Positions 1 to 8,574 of a stretch of DNA of 51,526 nt are shown here, one piece after another. The notes under the pieces are model-generated. The model was not told the origin of the DNA. It saw only the letters and a program-made list of their open reading frames with translations, and ran no database searches. Numbering within the stretch: the first letter of the stretch is position 1; the number at the start of each line of letters is the position of its first letter. The translations under genes were made by a program, and so were the position numbers. Source of the DNA: an uncultured Flavobacteriales bacterium (GTDB taxonomy: Bacteria; Bacteroidota; Bacteroidia; Flavobacteriales_D; Sanyastnellaceae); assembly GCA_937967465.1 (NCBI GenBank), contig CALBSW010000100.1:1-51526 (forward strand), read 5' to 3'.

Positions 1-3
1 ATC

Positions 4-237
4 ATGTCTGATATCCGCGAAAAAGTGACCGCCATCATCGTCGACAAGCTCGGCGTGGATGCTTCTGAAGTGAACGACGCCGCTGGTTTCACCAACGACC
101 TCGGGGCGGACTCCCTCGACACTGTCGAGTTGATCATGGAATTCGAAAAGGAATTCAACATCGCCATTCCGGACGACCAAGCCGAGAAGATCGGCACCGT
201 CGGCCAAGCCATCGAGTACATCGAAAACGCGAAGTAA
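4..237 (+). CDS. acpP: Acyl carrier protein
   Basis: A 77-aa acidic protein of normal ACP length. It carries the growing acyl chain of type II fatty acid synthesis on a 4'-phosphopantetheine arm in the cytoplasm. The attachment serine is visible in the GADSLDTVEL motif, followed by the usual helix II (MEFEKEF) and a C-terminal DQAEKIGTVGQAIEYI helix. The gene lies 7 bp upstream of fabF, its elongation partner, so the two are surely co-transcribed. The start at position 4 gives the conserved N-terminus MSDIREKV. The promoter lies outside the window. Confidence 0.98.
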   Translation: MSDIREKVTAIIVDKLGVDASEVNDAAGFTNDLGADSLDTVELIMEFEKEFNIAIPDDQAEKIGTVGQAIEYIENAK

Positions 238-244
238 GCCCCGC

Positions 245-1492
245 ATGGAGCTGAACCGTGTCGTCGTCACGGGAATGGGTTGCCTGACTCCGTTGGGCAA
301 CGACGTTCCTACCTTTTTTGACGCCCTGAAGCGGGGTGTCAGCGGAGCGGGTGCCATCACCCGCTTCGATGCGTCCAAGTTCAAGACGCAGTTCGCCTGC
401 GAGCTGAAAGACTGGGACGTTGCCGAGCACTTTGACAGAAAGGAGCAGCGCAAGCTCGATCCGTACGCTCAGTATGGCATCGTGGCAGCGCGCCAAGCGG
501 TCGCGCACTCCGGACTGGCTGAAGCCAATCCCGACCCGGACCGGGTGGGGGTCATCTTCGGCAGTGGCATCGGTGGCATCCTCACCTTCCAGAACGAGAT
601 CCAGAACTTCGTCGAAGGCGACGGGACGCCGCGCTTCAATCCGTTCTTCATCCCGAAGATGATTGGCGACATCGCCGCGGGTCACATTAGCATGGCGTTC
701 TGTTTCCATGGCACCAACTATGCCTGTGTCTCGGCCTGTGACAGTGCCACCAACGCCATCATTGATGCGTTCAATGCCATCCGTTACGGAAAGGCGGACG
801 CCATGGTGACGGGCGGCGCAGAAGCCGCAGTGGTCGAGGCCGGCATTGGTGGATTCAGCGCCATGAAGGCGTTGTCCACCCGCAACGAGGAGCCCGAAGT
901 GGCCTCCCGCCCATTCGACTTGCACCGGGACGGTTTCGTCCTGGGAGAAGGCGCGGGGGCCCTCATTTTGGAGTCCCTTGAGCACGCCCAAGCGCGCGGC
1001 GCGAACATCATCTGTGAGGTAATGGGCGGTGGCGCTTCTGCTGATGCCCACCACTTGACGGCCCCACACCCGGAAGGGTTGGGCGCTCGAAACGTGATGC
1101 GCGCAGCCTTGGATGACGCTGGAATGTCCCCGGACGAACTCGACTACGTCAATGTCCACGGCACGTCCACCCCGTTGGGTGACATCGCCGAGGTCAAGGC
1201 CATCGAAGAAGTCTTCGGAGACCACGCCACATCATTGAGCATCTCCAGCACCAAGTCCATGACGGGCCACTTGCTGGGGGCGGCTGGCGCCATCGAAACA
1301 CTGGCGTGCATCATGGCGGTTACGGAGGATGTCATTCCGCCGACCATCAATTCCACCGATCCGGATCCGGCCTTGAATCAGGACCTCGACTTCACGTTCA
1401 ACGAGAAGAAGGAGCGCCCTGTCCGTGCCGCGTTGTCCAACACCTTCGGCTTCGGAGGCCACAACGCATCGGTGATCGTCCGGAAGTTCTGA
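245..1492 (+). CDS. fabF: Beta-ketoacyl-ACP synthase II
   Basis: A 415-aa protein, full length for KAS II, which condenses malonyl-ACP with acyl-ACP in fatty acid elongation. The Cys-His-His catalytic triad is visible: Cys in the VSACDSAT nucleophile elbow, His in NVHGTSTPLGD and His in KSMTGHLLGAAGA, with the C-terminal NTFGFGGHN glycine-rich loop. It follows acpP by 7 bp, and its TGA overlaps the rnc start (TGATG at 1490-1494), so acpP-fabF-rnc behave as one unit. This gene order is usual in Bacteroidota. No anomaly seen. Confidence 0.98.
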   Translation: MELNRVVVTGMGCLTPLGNDVPTFFDALKRGVSGAGAITRFDASKFKTQFACELKDWDVAEHFDRKEQRKLDPYAQYGIVAARQAVAHSGLAEANPDPDRVGVIFGSGIGGILTFQNEIQNFVEGDGTPRFNPFFIPKMIGDIAAGHISMAFCFHGTNYACVSACDSATNAIIDAFNAIRYGKADAMVTGGAEAAVVEAGIGGFSAMKALSTRNEEPEVASRPFDLHRDGFVLGEGAGALILESLEHAQARGANIICEVMGGGASADAHHLTAPHPEGLGARNVMRAALDDAGMSPDELDYVNVHGTSTPLGDIAEVKAIEEVFGDHATSLSISSTKSMTGHLLGAAGAIETLACIMAVTEDVIPPTINSTDPDPALNQDLDFTFNEKKERPVRAALSNTFGFGGHNASVIVRKF

Positions 1493-2199
1493 TGCCGCTG
1501 CTGAGCGGAAGGAACTCCAGGGAATCCCAGATCAAACGGTTCATTCGACGGCATTTCGGTGCCCGGGTGGGCCGTTTGGCGCCCTATGAAGAAGCCTTGC
1601 GCCACTCCAGTTCGGTGGCCTGTCAGCGGGACGGGTTGCCCAGCAACGAGCGCCTGGAATTCCTGGGAGATGCCGTGCTCGACATGATCGTGGTGGACAT
1701 GCTGTTCCGCAAGTTTCCGAACGGGGACGAGGGGGCCATGACCCGCATGAAGTCGAGGCTGGTGAGCCGCGAGGCCTTGAACTTGCTGGGCGAGGAAATC
1801 GGAGTGGAACACCTGTTGGATGCGCAGACCGGAAAGGGGAATGTTCACCCCTCGCTGCGCGGAAATGCCATGGAAGCCTTGGTTGGGGCCGTGTACCTTG
1901 ACAAAGGGATCATGAAGACCCGCAGGGGCGTCTTGAAGTTGTTGCACCGGTATGACATGGAGCAGCGGCTGCAAGAGCGGGTCGACTTCAAAAGCAAGCT
2001 TCACGAATGGGGCCAGAAGCGCAAGAAACGCGTGGAATTCAAGGTGATCCGGGAGTTCAAGCGCGATGGTGAACAGCGGTACCAGATGCAAGTGCGCGTT
2101 GGGGGCAAGGTGATGGGTTCTGCAGACGGCACATCCAAAAAGTCCGCCGAGCAGGCCGCAGCGCGCGTGGCTTGCCGCCATATCTTCGGGGACGACTGA
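1492..2199 (+). CDS. rnc: Ribonuclease III
   Basis: A 235-aa double-strand-specific endoribonuclease that processes rRNA precursors and mRNAs. The signature NERLEFLGDAVLD sits in the N-terminal nuclease domain, with the second acidic cluster at GNAMEALVGAVYLD. A dsRNA-binding domain fills the C-terminal third, starting at DFKSKLHEWGQ and including the SKKSAEQAAA helix. The start is ATG 1492, which overlaps the fabF stop by one base (TGATG). The reading frame stays open upstream into fabF, but that part is out of frame with fabF and has no homology-like features. Confidence 0.97.
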   Translation: MPLLSGRNSRESQIKRFIRRHFGARVGRLAPYEEALRHSSSVACQRDGLPSNERLEFLGDAVLDMIVVDMLFRKFPNGDEGAMTRMKSRLVSREALNLLGEEIGVEHLLDAQTGKGNVHPSLRGNAMEALVGAVYLDKGIMKTRRGVLKLLHRYDMEQRLQERVDFKSKLHEWGQKRKKRVEFKVIREFKRDGEQRYQMQVRVGGKVMGSADGTSKKSAEQAAARVACRHIFGDD

Positions 2200-2227
2200 G
2201 GGCCCTTCAGGACCCGGTCAGCACCGC

Positions 2228-2650
2228 ATGGCCATTACCCTTCGACTCGACATCGAGGACGAGGAACCCCCTTACGAGTTCCTGGGGGTGAGCTGTACGG
2301 ACGCCGGCCACAGATTCTGTTGGAACCTCAATCGCAAGCTGGACGCGCGACTCACCTTCCATGAAGAAGTGGAAGCCGTCCACAAACGGCGGCCGCCGAC
2401 CCGACACTGCGTTTGGCGGCACACGGACGAACTCGGAGGGTGGACCTTCGATGTCATCTGGAACCGGTCGCCGGATGGGGCAATGATCCCCAACCTGGTT
2501 CATTTCGATTACCTGCTGCGCATCGATTCGATGATCGGCGAGAAGGCAGACGATTTGATGGACCAACTGCGCAAGATGCGCCGCGTGGCCGCCTGCTTCC
2601 CTGTGGACGTAGCGACCATTCGGGGACACGAGGCGCTGTATTACGAATGA
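2228..2650 (+). CDS. IPExxxVDY family protein
   Basis: A 140-aa cytoplasmic protein. It carries a variant of the family motif, IPNLVHFDY, where the usual form is IPExxxVDY, and it sits between rnc and pyk, the classic location of this Bacteroidota-restricted family. The function is unknown. The sequence looks like a compact alpha/beta protein without signal peptide or membrane segments. Its last bases overlap the first possible pyk start (ATGA at 2647-2650), suggesting translational coupling with pyruvate kinase. The assignment rests on motif plus synteny. Confidence 0.85.
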   Translation: MAITLRLDIEDEEPPYEFLGVSCTDAGHRFCWNLNRKLDARLTFHEEVEAVHKRRPPTRHCVWRHTDELGGWTFDVIWNRSPDGAMIPNLVHFDYLLRIDSMIGEKADDLMDQLRKMRRVAACFPVDVATIRGHEALYYE

Positions 2651-4095
2651 ACACCGCACTGAACGAGAACACGATGTCTCAGAAATTCACCAAGATTGTC
2701 GCCACTGTTGGACCGGCGAGTACGTCGTCCGAAGTCCTCGAAGGGATGATTCGAGAGGGGGTCAATGTGATCCGACTCAATTTCTCCCATGGAGATTACG
2801 ATACGCACGCCACGACAGTGAAGCGGGTCAAGGAAGTCGACGAAAAGTTGGGGACACACACCGCACTGCTCGCCGACATGCAAGGCCCGAAGTTGCGTGT
2901 CGGCATGATGGAGGAGGGGTCCGAGCTCGTGAACGGGGCCAAGCTGACCATCAAGGTGGGCGAGGGCACTGGCAATGCCGAAGTGGCTTGGACGCGTTAC
3001 GAGAAGTTCGCTGCGGACGTCAAGGCCGGGGAGCCGGTGTTGCTCGACGATGGCAAGCTGCGCCTCCGCGTGGAAGAGACCAATGGGCAAGACACCGTGG
3101 TGTGCGTCGTGGAGCACGGTGGCATCCTCAAGTCCCGCAAGGGCCTCAACCTGCCTTCGACTGCGATCAGTTTGCCAAGCCTGACCGACAAGGACCGGGC
3201 GGATTTGGATTTTGCCCTCCAACTGGGCGTGGACTGGATTGGATTGAGCTTCGTCCGGTCATCGGCCGATGTGGTGGACTTGCGCGAACGGATTCAGGCG
3301 GCTGGCAGCCACGCCCGCATTGTTGCGAAAGTGGAGAAGCCGGAAGCTGTGGAAGATCTCGAAGGCATTGTGAAGGCCACGGACTCTGTGATGATCGCCC
3401 GGGGCGACCTCGGGGTGGAGGTGCCCATGGAGCAGGTGCCCATGATTCAGAAGCGGACCATCGAACTGTGCCAACGGGAAGGCAAGCCCGTGATTGTGGC
3501 CACCCAGATGATGGAGTCCATGGTGGAGAACATTGCCCCCACCCGAGCTGAGGTGACCGACGTGGCCAACGCGGTGTTCGACGGCGCCGATGCTGTCATG
3601 TTGAGTGGGGAGACGTCGGTGGGCGCCCATCCGATCGAGGTGATCAAGGCCATGCGGGCCATCGTGACTGAAATCGAGAAGGAGCCGCGCATCTACTACA
3701 CGCACCGCGAACCGGACCAGCTGTTGGCGGAACGCCGCATCACGGATGCCATTTGCTACAATGCATGTGATCTGGCCCAGCGCATCGAAGCCGAAGCCAT
3801 CGTGACGATGACCTTCAGTGGATACACGGCGTACAAGGTGGCGAGCCAACGGCCGAAAGCGACCATCCACGTCTTCACTGGAAACCGCAGCATCCTGGGC
3901 CAGTTGGCGTTGTGCTGGGGGGTGGAGGCCCACTTCTATGACAAGATGGTCTCGACCGACCACACCATTGCGGACGTGAAGTCCATCCTCCGAAAGGAAG
4001 GGGCGGTTCAGGACGGCGATCACGTCATCCACGTGGCCAGCATGCCCATCGCAGAGGCGGGCATGTCCAACATGGTGAAAGTCAGCCGCATCTGA
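2647..4095 (+). CDS. pyk: Pyruvate kinase
   Basis: Converts phosphoenolpyruvate and ADP to pyruvate and ATP, the last step of glycolysis. Full length (482 aa from ATG 2647, 473 aa from ATG 2674). Visible motifs include KIVATVGPAS near the N-terminus, NVIRLNFSHGD, the metal/PEP site IVAKVEKPEAVEDLE followed by MIARGDLGVEVP, and the MLSGETSVGAHP segment. Start 2647 makes an ATGA overlap with the upstream gene. ATG 2674 gives MSQKFTKIVATVGPAS, closer to the short N-terminus usual in the family, so the start is uncertain by nine codons. It ends the acpP-fabF-rnc-pyk run. Confidence 0.97.
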   Translation: MNTALNENTMSQKFTKIVATVGPASTSSEVLEGMIREGVNVIRLNFSHGDYDTHATTVKRVKEVDEKLGTHTALLADMQGPKLRVGMMEEGSELVNGAKLTIKVGEGTGNAEVAWTRYEKFAADVKAGEPVLLDDGKLRLRVEETNGQDTVVCVVEHGGILKSRKGLNLPSTAISLPSLTDKDRADLDFALQLGVDWIGLSFVRSSADVVDLRERIQAAGSHARIVAKVEKPEAVEDLEGIVKATDSVMIARGDLGVEVPMEQVPMIQKRTIELCQREGKPVIVATQMMESMVENIAPTRAEVTDVANAVFDGADAVMLSGETSVGAHPIEVIKAMRAIVTEIEKEPRIYYTHREPDQLLAERRITDAICYNACDLAQRIEAEAIVTMTFSGYTAYKVASQRPKATIHVFTGNRSILGQLALCWGVEAHFYDKMVSTDHTIADVKSILRKEGAVQDGDHVIHVASMPIAEAGMSNMVKVSRI

Positions 4096-4121
4096 GGCTT
4101 CTTCACCGGTTCGGCGCGGGT

Positions 4122-4129
4122 TATCTTCG
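4122..4129 (+). promoter_or_regulatory. Putative -7 element for ileS (TATCTTCG)
   Basis: TATCTTCG matches the Bacteroidota -7 consensus TAnnTTTG with C in place of the last T. It lies 18 nt before ATG 4148 and 45 nt before ATG 4175. There is no convincing -33 TTG; GCTTCTTC at about 4097-4104 is the closest. The same octamer recurs before holB, ricT and kbl. Confidence 0.5.
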
Positions 4130-4147
4130 CGCGACCCGACCGGCGGG

Positions 4148-7100
4148 ATGGATTCGACCGGCGGGGCGCCAGCCATGACCCGACGTTTTCCCGAACGAGG
4201 CCCCCTGAACCTGCCTGGCATCGCCGATGAGGTGATGCAGCAATGGGAGGAGGGCAACGTATTCCAGCGCAGTGTGGACTCCCGACCGGAAGGCCGCCGC
4301 TTTGTGTTTTTCGAGGGCCCGCCCTCGGCCAACGGAAAGCCCGGCATTCACCACGTCATGGCGCGGGCGTTGAAAGACCTCTTTTGCCGGTACCGTACGC
4401 TCCAAGGCGAGCGCGTTGAGCGCAAGGCCGGATGGGACACCCACGGCCTGCCCGTGGAGCTCGGCGTCGAAAAGGCGCTCGGCATCACCAAGGAGGACAT
4501 CGGCCGCTCCATTTCCGTGGAGGAATACAACACGGCCTGCCGCGAGTCCGTCATGCGGTACACCGCCGAATGGAACGACCTGACCCGGCGCATGGGGTAC
4601 TGGGTCGACATGGAGTCCCCCTACGTCACCTACGAGCCGAAATACATGGAGTCCGTGTGGTGGCTGCTCTCGCAGATGCACGCCAAGGGCCTGCTCTACA
4701 AGGGCTACACCATTCAGCCATACAGCCCCAAGGCGGGCACGGGACTCAGCAGCCACGAGCTCAACCAGCCGGGCGCCTACCGCGATGTGACCGACACCAC
4801 GGTGGTGGCCCAGTTCCGGCTCCTGCCGGAGAGCGCGGATCGGTTGCGGGCCATGGCCGGCGAAGGCGCTGGCGACCTGCCCGTAGACCTGCTGGCCTGG
4901 ACGACCACGCCGTGGACGCTGCCGTCCAACACGGCCCTGACCATCGGCGAGAAGATCGACTACCACATCGTCAAGACCGCCAACCGCTACACCGGTGAAG
5001 CCGGCGTGGTGGTGCTCGCTGCTGCTTTGCACGGCAAGCACTTTGGGGGCAAGAAGGCCCCGGAATCCGAGGTGCTCGCCACGGTGAAGGGCGCGGACCT
5101 CGTCGGCCTGCAGTACGAGCAGCTGATCGATTGGGCGCAGCCGATGGAGGCGCCGGAGGAGGCGTTCCGCGTCATTCCCGGCGACTTCGTGACCACAGAA
5201 GACGGCACGGGCATCGTGCACACGGCACCGACCTTCGGTGCCGACGACGCCCGCGTCGCGCAGGCCGCCGGTGTGCCGCCGTTGCTGGTCGATGACGGCC
5301 AGGGCCACGGCGTCCCGCTGGTGGACCTCCAAGGCCGGCTTCGCCCGGAATGCGGACCGCTCGCCGGCCGCTACGTCAAGCAGGAGTACCACGACGGCGA
5401 TGCACCAGAAAAGTCGGTGGACGTGGAGATTGCGATTGACCTCAAGACCCGGGGCCGCGCCTTCCTCGTCGAGAAGTACAAGCACAGCTACCCGCACTGC
5501 TGGCGGACGGACCGCCCGGTGCTCTACTACCCGCTGGACAGCTGGTTCATCCGCGCCACCGCGGCCAAGGACCGGATGCGGGAGCTCAACGACACCATCC
5601 AGTGGAAGCCCGCCGCCACCGGCACGGGGCGCTTCGGCAAGTGGTTGGAAAACCTGAACGACTGGAACCTCAGCCGTTCGCGCTACTGGGGCATCCCGAT
5701 TCCCATCTGGCGGACCGAGGACGGCAGTGAGGAGCGTTGCATCGGCTCTGCAGAAGAGCTGTTCAACGCCTGCACCGAAGCGGTCGAGGCGGGATTGATG
5801 GAGGCCCATCCCTTCCCCGATTTCGTGCCGGGGGACATGTCCGAGGAGAATTACGCCCGCATCGACCTGCACAAGCACGTGGTGGACGGCATCGTGCTCA
5901 AGGCGGCCGACGGCCGGCCAATGCACCGCGAGGCCGACTTGATCGACGTCTGGTTCGACTCCGGCAGCATGCCCTACGCCCAGTGGCATTACCCCTTCGA
6001 GAACCGCGACCGCGTTGAGGGCCCGGATGGCGGACTCGCCTTCCCCGCGGACTTCATCGCCGAGGGCGTGGACCAGACCCGGGGTTGGTTCTACACCCTG
6101 CACGCCATTGCCACGATGGTCTTCGACCAGGTCGCCTACAAGACCGTGGTCTCCAACGGCCTCGTCCTCGACAAGAACGGCCAGAAGATGTCCAAGCGCC
6201 TGGGCAACGCGGTCGATCCGTTCGAGACGTTGGCCCAATACGGGCCGGACGCCACGCGCTGGTACATGCTGACCAACGCGCAGCCTTGGGACAACCTGCG
6301 CTTCGACACCGAGGGCATCGGGGAGGTGCAGCGGAAGTTCTTCGGCACCCTGCACAACACTTACGCCTTCTTCGCCCTGTACGCGGGCATCGACGGTTGG
6401 ACCCCCGAGTCGGAGGCCCCCGCGGTCGCCGACCGGCCTGAACTCGACCGGTGGATCCTGAGCCGGCTCCACACCTGCATCGCGGGCGTGGAGGCGGCCT
6501 TCAACGAGTACGAGCCCACGCGCGCCGGGCGCCTGATTCAGGGCTTCGTCGTGGACGACCTCAGCAACTGGTATGTGCGGCTGGGCCGGCGCCGGTTCTG
6601 GAAGAGCGATTCGGACACGGACAAGGCGGCCGCGTATGCGACCCTCCACGAATGCCTGCGTGCGGTGTCCTTGATGGCCTCGCCGATTGCCCCCTTCTTC
6701 ATGGACCGCCTCTGGCAGGACCTGGGCGGCAAGGACTCCGTGCACCTCGCGGATTGGCCCAAGGTGGAGGACAGCCTGCGGGACGCCGAGCTCGAGGCGC
6801 GGATGGACTTGGCTCAACGCCTGAGTTCATTGACGCTGAGCCTGCGCAAGCGGGAGAAGATCCGTGTCCGCCAACCGCTGGGCCGCATTTTGGTGCCCGT
6901 CCTCGACGCCGATTTCGGCGCGCGCCTCGAGGCGGTGGCCGAGCTTGTCAAGGGCGAGGTCAACGTCAAGGCCGTGGAGCCCCTCGCCGAAGACAGCGAC
7001 ATCCTCACCAAGCGGCTCAAGGCCGACTTCAAGAAGCTGGGCCCGCGTTATGGAAAGCGGATGAAGGCCGTGGCGGCGGCGATTGGCCAGCTCGACCAGG

Positions 7101-7534
7101 ACGCCATCCGCGAGCTGGAGCGGCAGGGCAAGCTGGACCTGACCTTGGAGGACGGGCCAGTGGAGCTGCTGCTCGACGACGTGGAAGTGCAGACGGAGGA
7201 CATCCCCGGCTGGCTTGTGGCTGGCGAGGGTGGATTGACGGTGGCACTCGACATTGAGATCACGCCTGAACTGCGCTCGGAAGGCCTCGCGCGCGAGCTC
7301 GTGAACCGCATCCAGCAACAGCGGAAAGACGCTGGTCTGGAGGTGACGGATCGCATCGCGTTGACCTTGGAAGGCCCGGAAGAATTGAAGGATTCCGTGG
7401 CCTCCAATTTGGACTATATTCGAACCGAAACCCTCGCAGAGAAGGTGGAATGGGGCCCGGTTGGGCCAGAGGCGAAGGAAGAGGAATTGGAACCCCAATT
7501 GACCGTGGCCATGTCCATGGTCGCCATTCAATGA
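4148..7534 (+). CDS. ileS: Isoleucyl-tRNA synthetase (type 2, eukaryote-like)
   Basis: Charges tRNA-Ile. The 1,128-aa length and the absence of the C-terminal Zn cysteines of type 1 enzymes point to the eukaryote-like IleRS2 class. The first class I signature reads GIHH (residues 66-69, bases 4343-4354) in place of HIGH, and the second is KMSKR near base 6190. WDTHGLPVE, the CP1 editing domain with WTTTPWTLPSNTA, and WYMLTNAQPWDNL are all present. The C-terminal domain carries ITPELRSEGLARELVNRIQ. ATG 4175 (MTRRFPERGPLNLPG) is an equally good start and fits the usual N-terminus. dksA follows after 3 bp. The swapped HIGH motif is discussed as a finding. Confidence 0.97.
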   Translation: MDSTGGAPAMTRRFPERGPLNLPGIADEVMQQWEEGNVFQRSVDSRPEGRRFVFFEGPPSANGKPGIHHVMARALKDLFCRYRTLQGERVERKAGWDTHGLPVELGVEKALGITKEDIGRSISVEEYNTACRESVMRYTAEWNDLTRRMGYWVDMESPYVTYEPKYMESVWWLLSQMHAKGLLYKGYTIQPYSPKAGTGLSSHELNQPGAYRDVTDTTVVAQFRLLPESADRLRAMAGEGAGDLPVDLLAWTTTPWTLPSNTALTIGEKIDYHIVKTANRYTGEAGVVVLAAALHGKHFGGKKAPESEVLATVKGADLVGLQYEQLIDWAQPMEAPEEAFRVIPGDFVTTEDGTGIVHTAPTFGADDARVAQAAGVPPLLVDDGQGHGVPLVDLQGRLRPECGPLAGRYVKQEYHDGDAPEKSVDVEIAIDLKTRGRAFLVEKYKHSYPHCWRTDRPVLYYPLDSWFIRATAAKDRMRELNDTIQWKPAATGTGRFGKWLENLNDWNLSRSRYWGIPIPIWRTEDGSEERCIGSAEELFNACTEAVEAGLMEAHPFPDFVPGDMSEENYARIDLHKHVVDGIVLKAADGRPMHREADLIDVWFDSGSMPYAQWHYPFENRDRVEGPDGGLAFPADFIAEGVDQTRGWFYTLHAIATMVFDQVAYKTVVSNGLVLDKNGQKMSKRLGNAVDPFETLAQYGPDATRWYMLTNAQPWDNLRFDTEGIGEVQRKFFGTLHNTYAFFALYAGIDGWTPESEAPAVADRPELDRWILSRLHTCIAGVEAAFNEYEPTRAGRLIQGFVVDDLSNWYVRLGRRRFWKSDSDTDKAAAYATLHECLRAVSLMASPIAPFFMDRLWQDLGGKDSVHLADWPKVEDSLRDAELEARMDLAQRLSSLTLSLRKREKIRVRQPLGRILVPVLDADFGARLEAVAELVKGEVNVKAVEPLAEDSDILTKRLKADFKKLGPRYGKRMKAVAAAIGQLDQDAIRELERQGKLDLTLEDGPVELLLDDVEVQTEDIPGWLVAGEGGLTVALDIEITPELRSEGLARELVNRIQQQRKDAGLEVTDRIALTLEGPEELKDSVASNLDYIRTETLAEKVEWGPVGPEAKEEELEPQLTVAMSMVAIQ

Positions 7535-7537
7535 ACC

Positions 7538-7927
7538 ATGGCAGAAAAGCACACGCGGTACTCTGACGCTGACCTCAAGGAATTCGAGGAGCTGATCCAC
7601 AGCAAACTGGAGCAGGCCCGTTCGGATTTTGACCAATTGCAGCGCTCCTTGTCTTACGAGGACGACAACCGCACGGAAGACACGGCCCCCACGTTCAAGA
7701 TGATGGAGGACGGCAGTGACACCATGAGCCGCGAGGAGACGGCGCAGTTGGCCGCCCGCCAGCGGAAGTTCATCATGAACCTCGAGAACGCGCTGCTCCG
7801 GATCAAGAACAAGACCTACGGCGTGTGCCGGGTGACCGGCAAGCTGATTGCCAAGGAGCGCCTGCGCCTCGTGCCGCACGCCACGATGTCCATCGAGGCC
7901 AAGAACCAGCAGGACCAGCGGCGTTGA
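7538..7927 (+). CDS. DksA/TraR family zinc-finger-like protein
   Basis: A 129-aa protein with an N-terminal helical hairpin (about residues 8-90) and a C-terminal zf-dskA_traR region, YGVCRVTGKLIAKERLRLVPHA. Family members bind in the RNA polymerase secondary channel and modulate the stringent response. Only one cysteine of the expected four remains (C97); the final C-x-x-C is replaced by S-I-E-A. The form is therefore probably zinc-free. It lies between ileS and lspA, and its TGA overlaps the lspA TTG start (TTGA at 7924-7927), indicating coupling. Whether it acts like E. coli DksA cannot be told from sequence. Confidence 0.9.
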   Translation: MAEKHTRYSDADLKEFEELIHSKLEQARSDFDQLQRSLSYEDDNRTEDTAPTFKMMEDGSDTMSREETAQLAARQRKFIMNLENALLRIKNKTYGVCRVTGKLIAKERLRLVPHATMSIEAKNQQDQRR

Positions 7928-8574
7928 ATTCCGACACCCGGCCCGCCCAAGCGGCGTGGATCGTCGCGGCCGTTCTGATCTTGGACCAGGCGGTCAAGGT
8001 GGGCATCAAGCTCTCCTTTGCCCTCGCAGAGCGGGTCACGTGGATTCCCGGGGTCTTCGACATCCAGTTCATCGAGAACGACGGCATGGCCTTTGGCTGG
8101 GCGCTGCCCGGCGCCACAGGGAAGTATGTGCTCACCGCATTCCGCATTGTGGCGGTTGTGCTGCTGTCGGTTCACTTGTCCCGCATCAGCCGCACCGGCT
8201 CGCCACGGGGTTTCCGCCAGGCATTGGCCTTGATTCTGGCTGGCGCGGCCGGCAACATCCTGGACAGCGTCTTCTACGGAAAGCTGTTCAGCCGCAGCTC
8301 CTTTGCCCTGCCGGGCGATTGGGCCTGGCGCAGTGAGTGGGGGTCCTATGCGCCTTGGTTCCGCGGCAATGTGGTGGACATGCTGCACATCACGGTGCAG
8401 TGGCCTTCCTGGTGGCCCATCGATTCCTGGGCCGGTACGGAGATTTTCCCGCCCATCTTCAACATCGCGGACGTCGCCATCACCTGTGGTGTGGCGTGGA
8501 TCATTCTCAAGCAGAAGCGCTGGCTCGGTCAGGCGCCTCCACCCAGTCCCCGTGTGAGCGAATCAGCTCAATGA
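7924..8574 (+). CDS. lspA: Lipoprotein signal peptidase II
   Basis: A 216-aa inner-membrane aspartic protease that removes signal peptides from diacylated prolipoproteins. Conserved motifs are FIENDGMAFG, GAAGNILDSVFYG with the first catalytic Asp, and FNIADVAI with the second. The protein is about 50 aa longer than E. coli LspA because of a Trp-rich loop between the two catalytic segments, which is typical of Bacteroidota. The start is TTG 7924, overlapping the dksA stop; no ATG or GTG lies nearer to the conserved N-terminus. The last 68 bp overlap the 3' end of convergent ispG. Confidence 0.95.
   Translation: MNSDTRPAQAAWIVAAVLILDQAVKVGIKLSFALAERVTWIPGVFDIQFIENDGMAFGWALPGATGKYVLTAFRIVAVVLLSVHLSRISRTGSPRGFRQALALILAGAAGNILDSVFYGKLFSRSSFALPGDWAWRSEWGSYAPWFRGNVVDMLHITVQWPSWWPIDSWAGTEIFPPIFNIADVAITCGVAWIILKQKRWLGQAPPPSPRVSESAQ

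Noticed and set aside
155..1225. A 356-codon minus-strand frame across acpP-fabF.
   Set aside because: It is antisense to two certain genes and has no recognisable motif.
4091..4147. GC-rich partial inverted repeat between pyk and ileS as a possible terminator.
   Set aside because: Pairing is interrupted, no T-run follows, and the stretch contains a -7-like box instead.
4121..6817. An 898-codon open frame on the minus strand opposite ileS, and a 603-codon plus-strand frame opposite ispG (8741-10552).
   Set aside because: They are mirror frames of strongly conserved genes in GC-rich DNA, where stop codons are rare in antisense. Their translations show no domain motifs and have His/Gly/Val-rich shadow composition.
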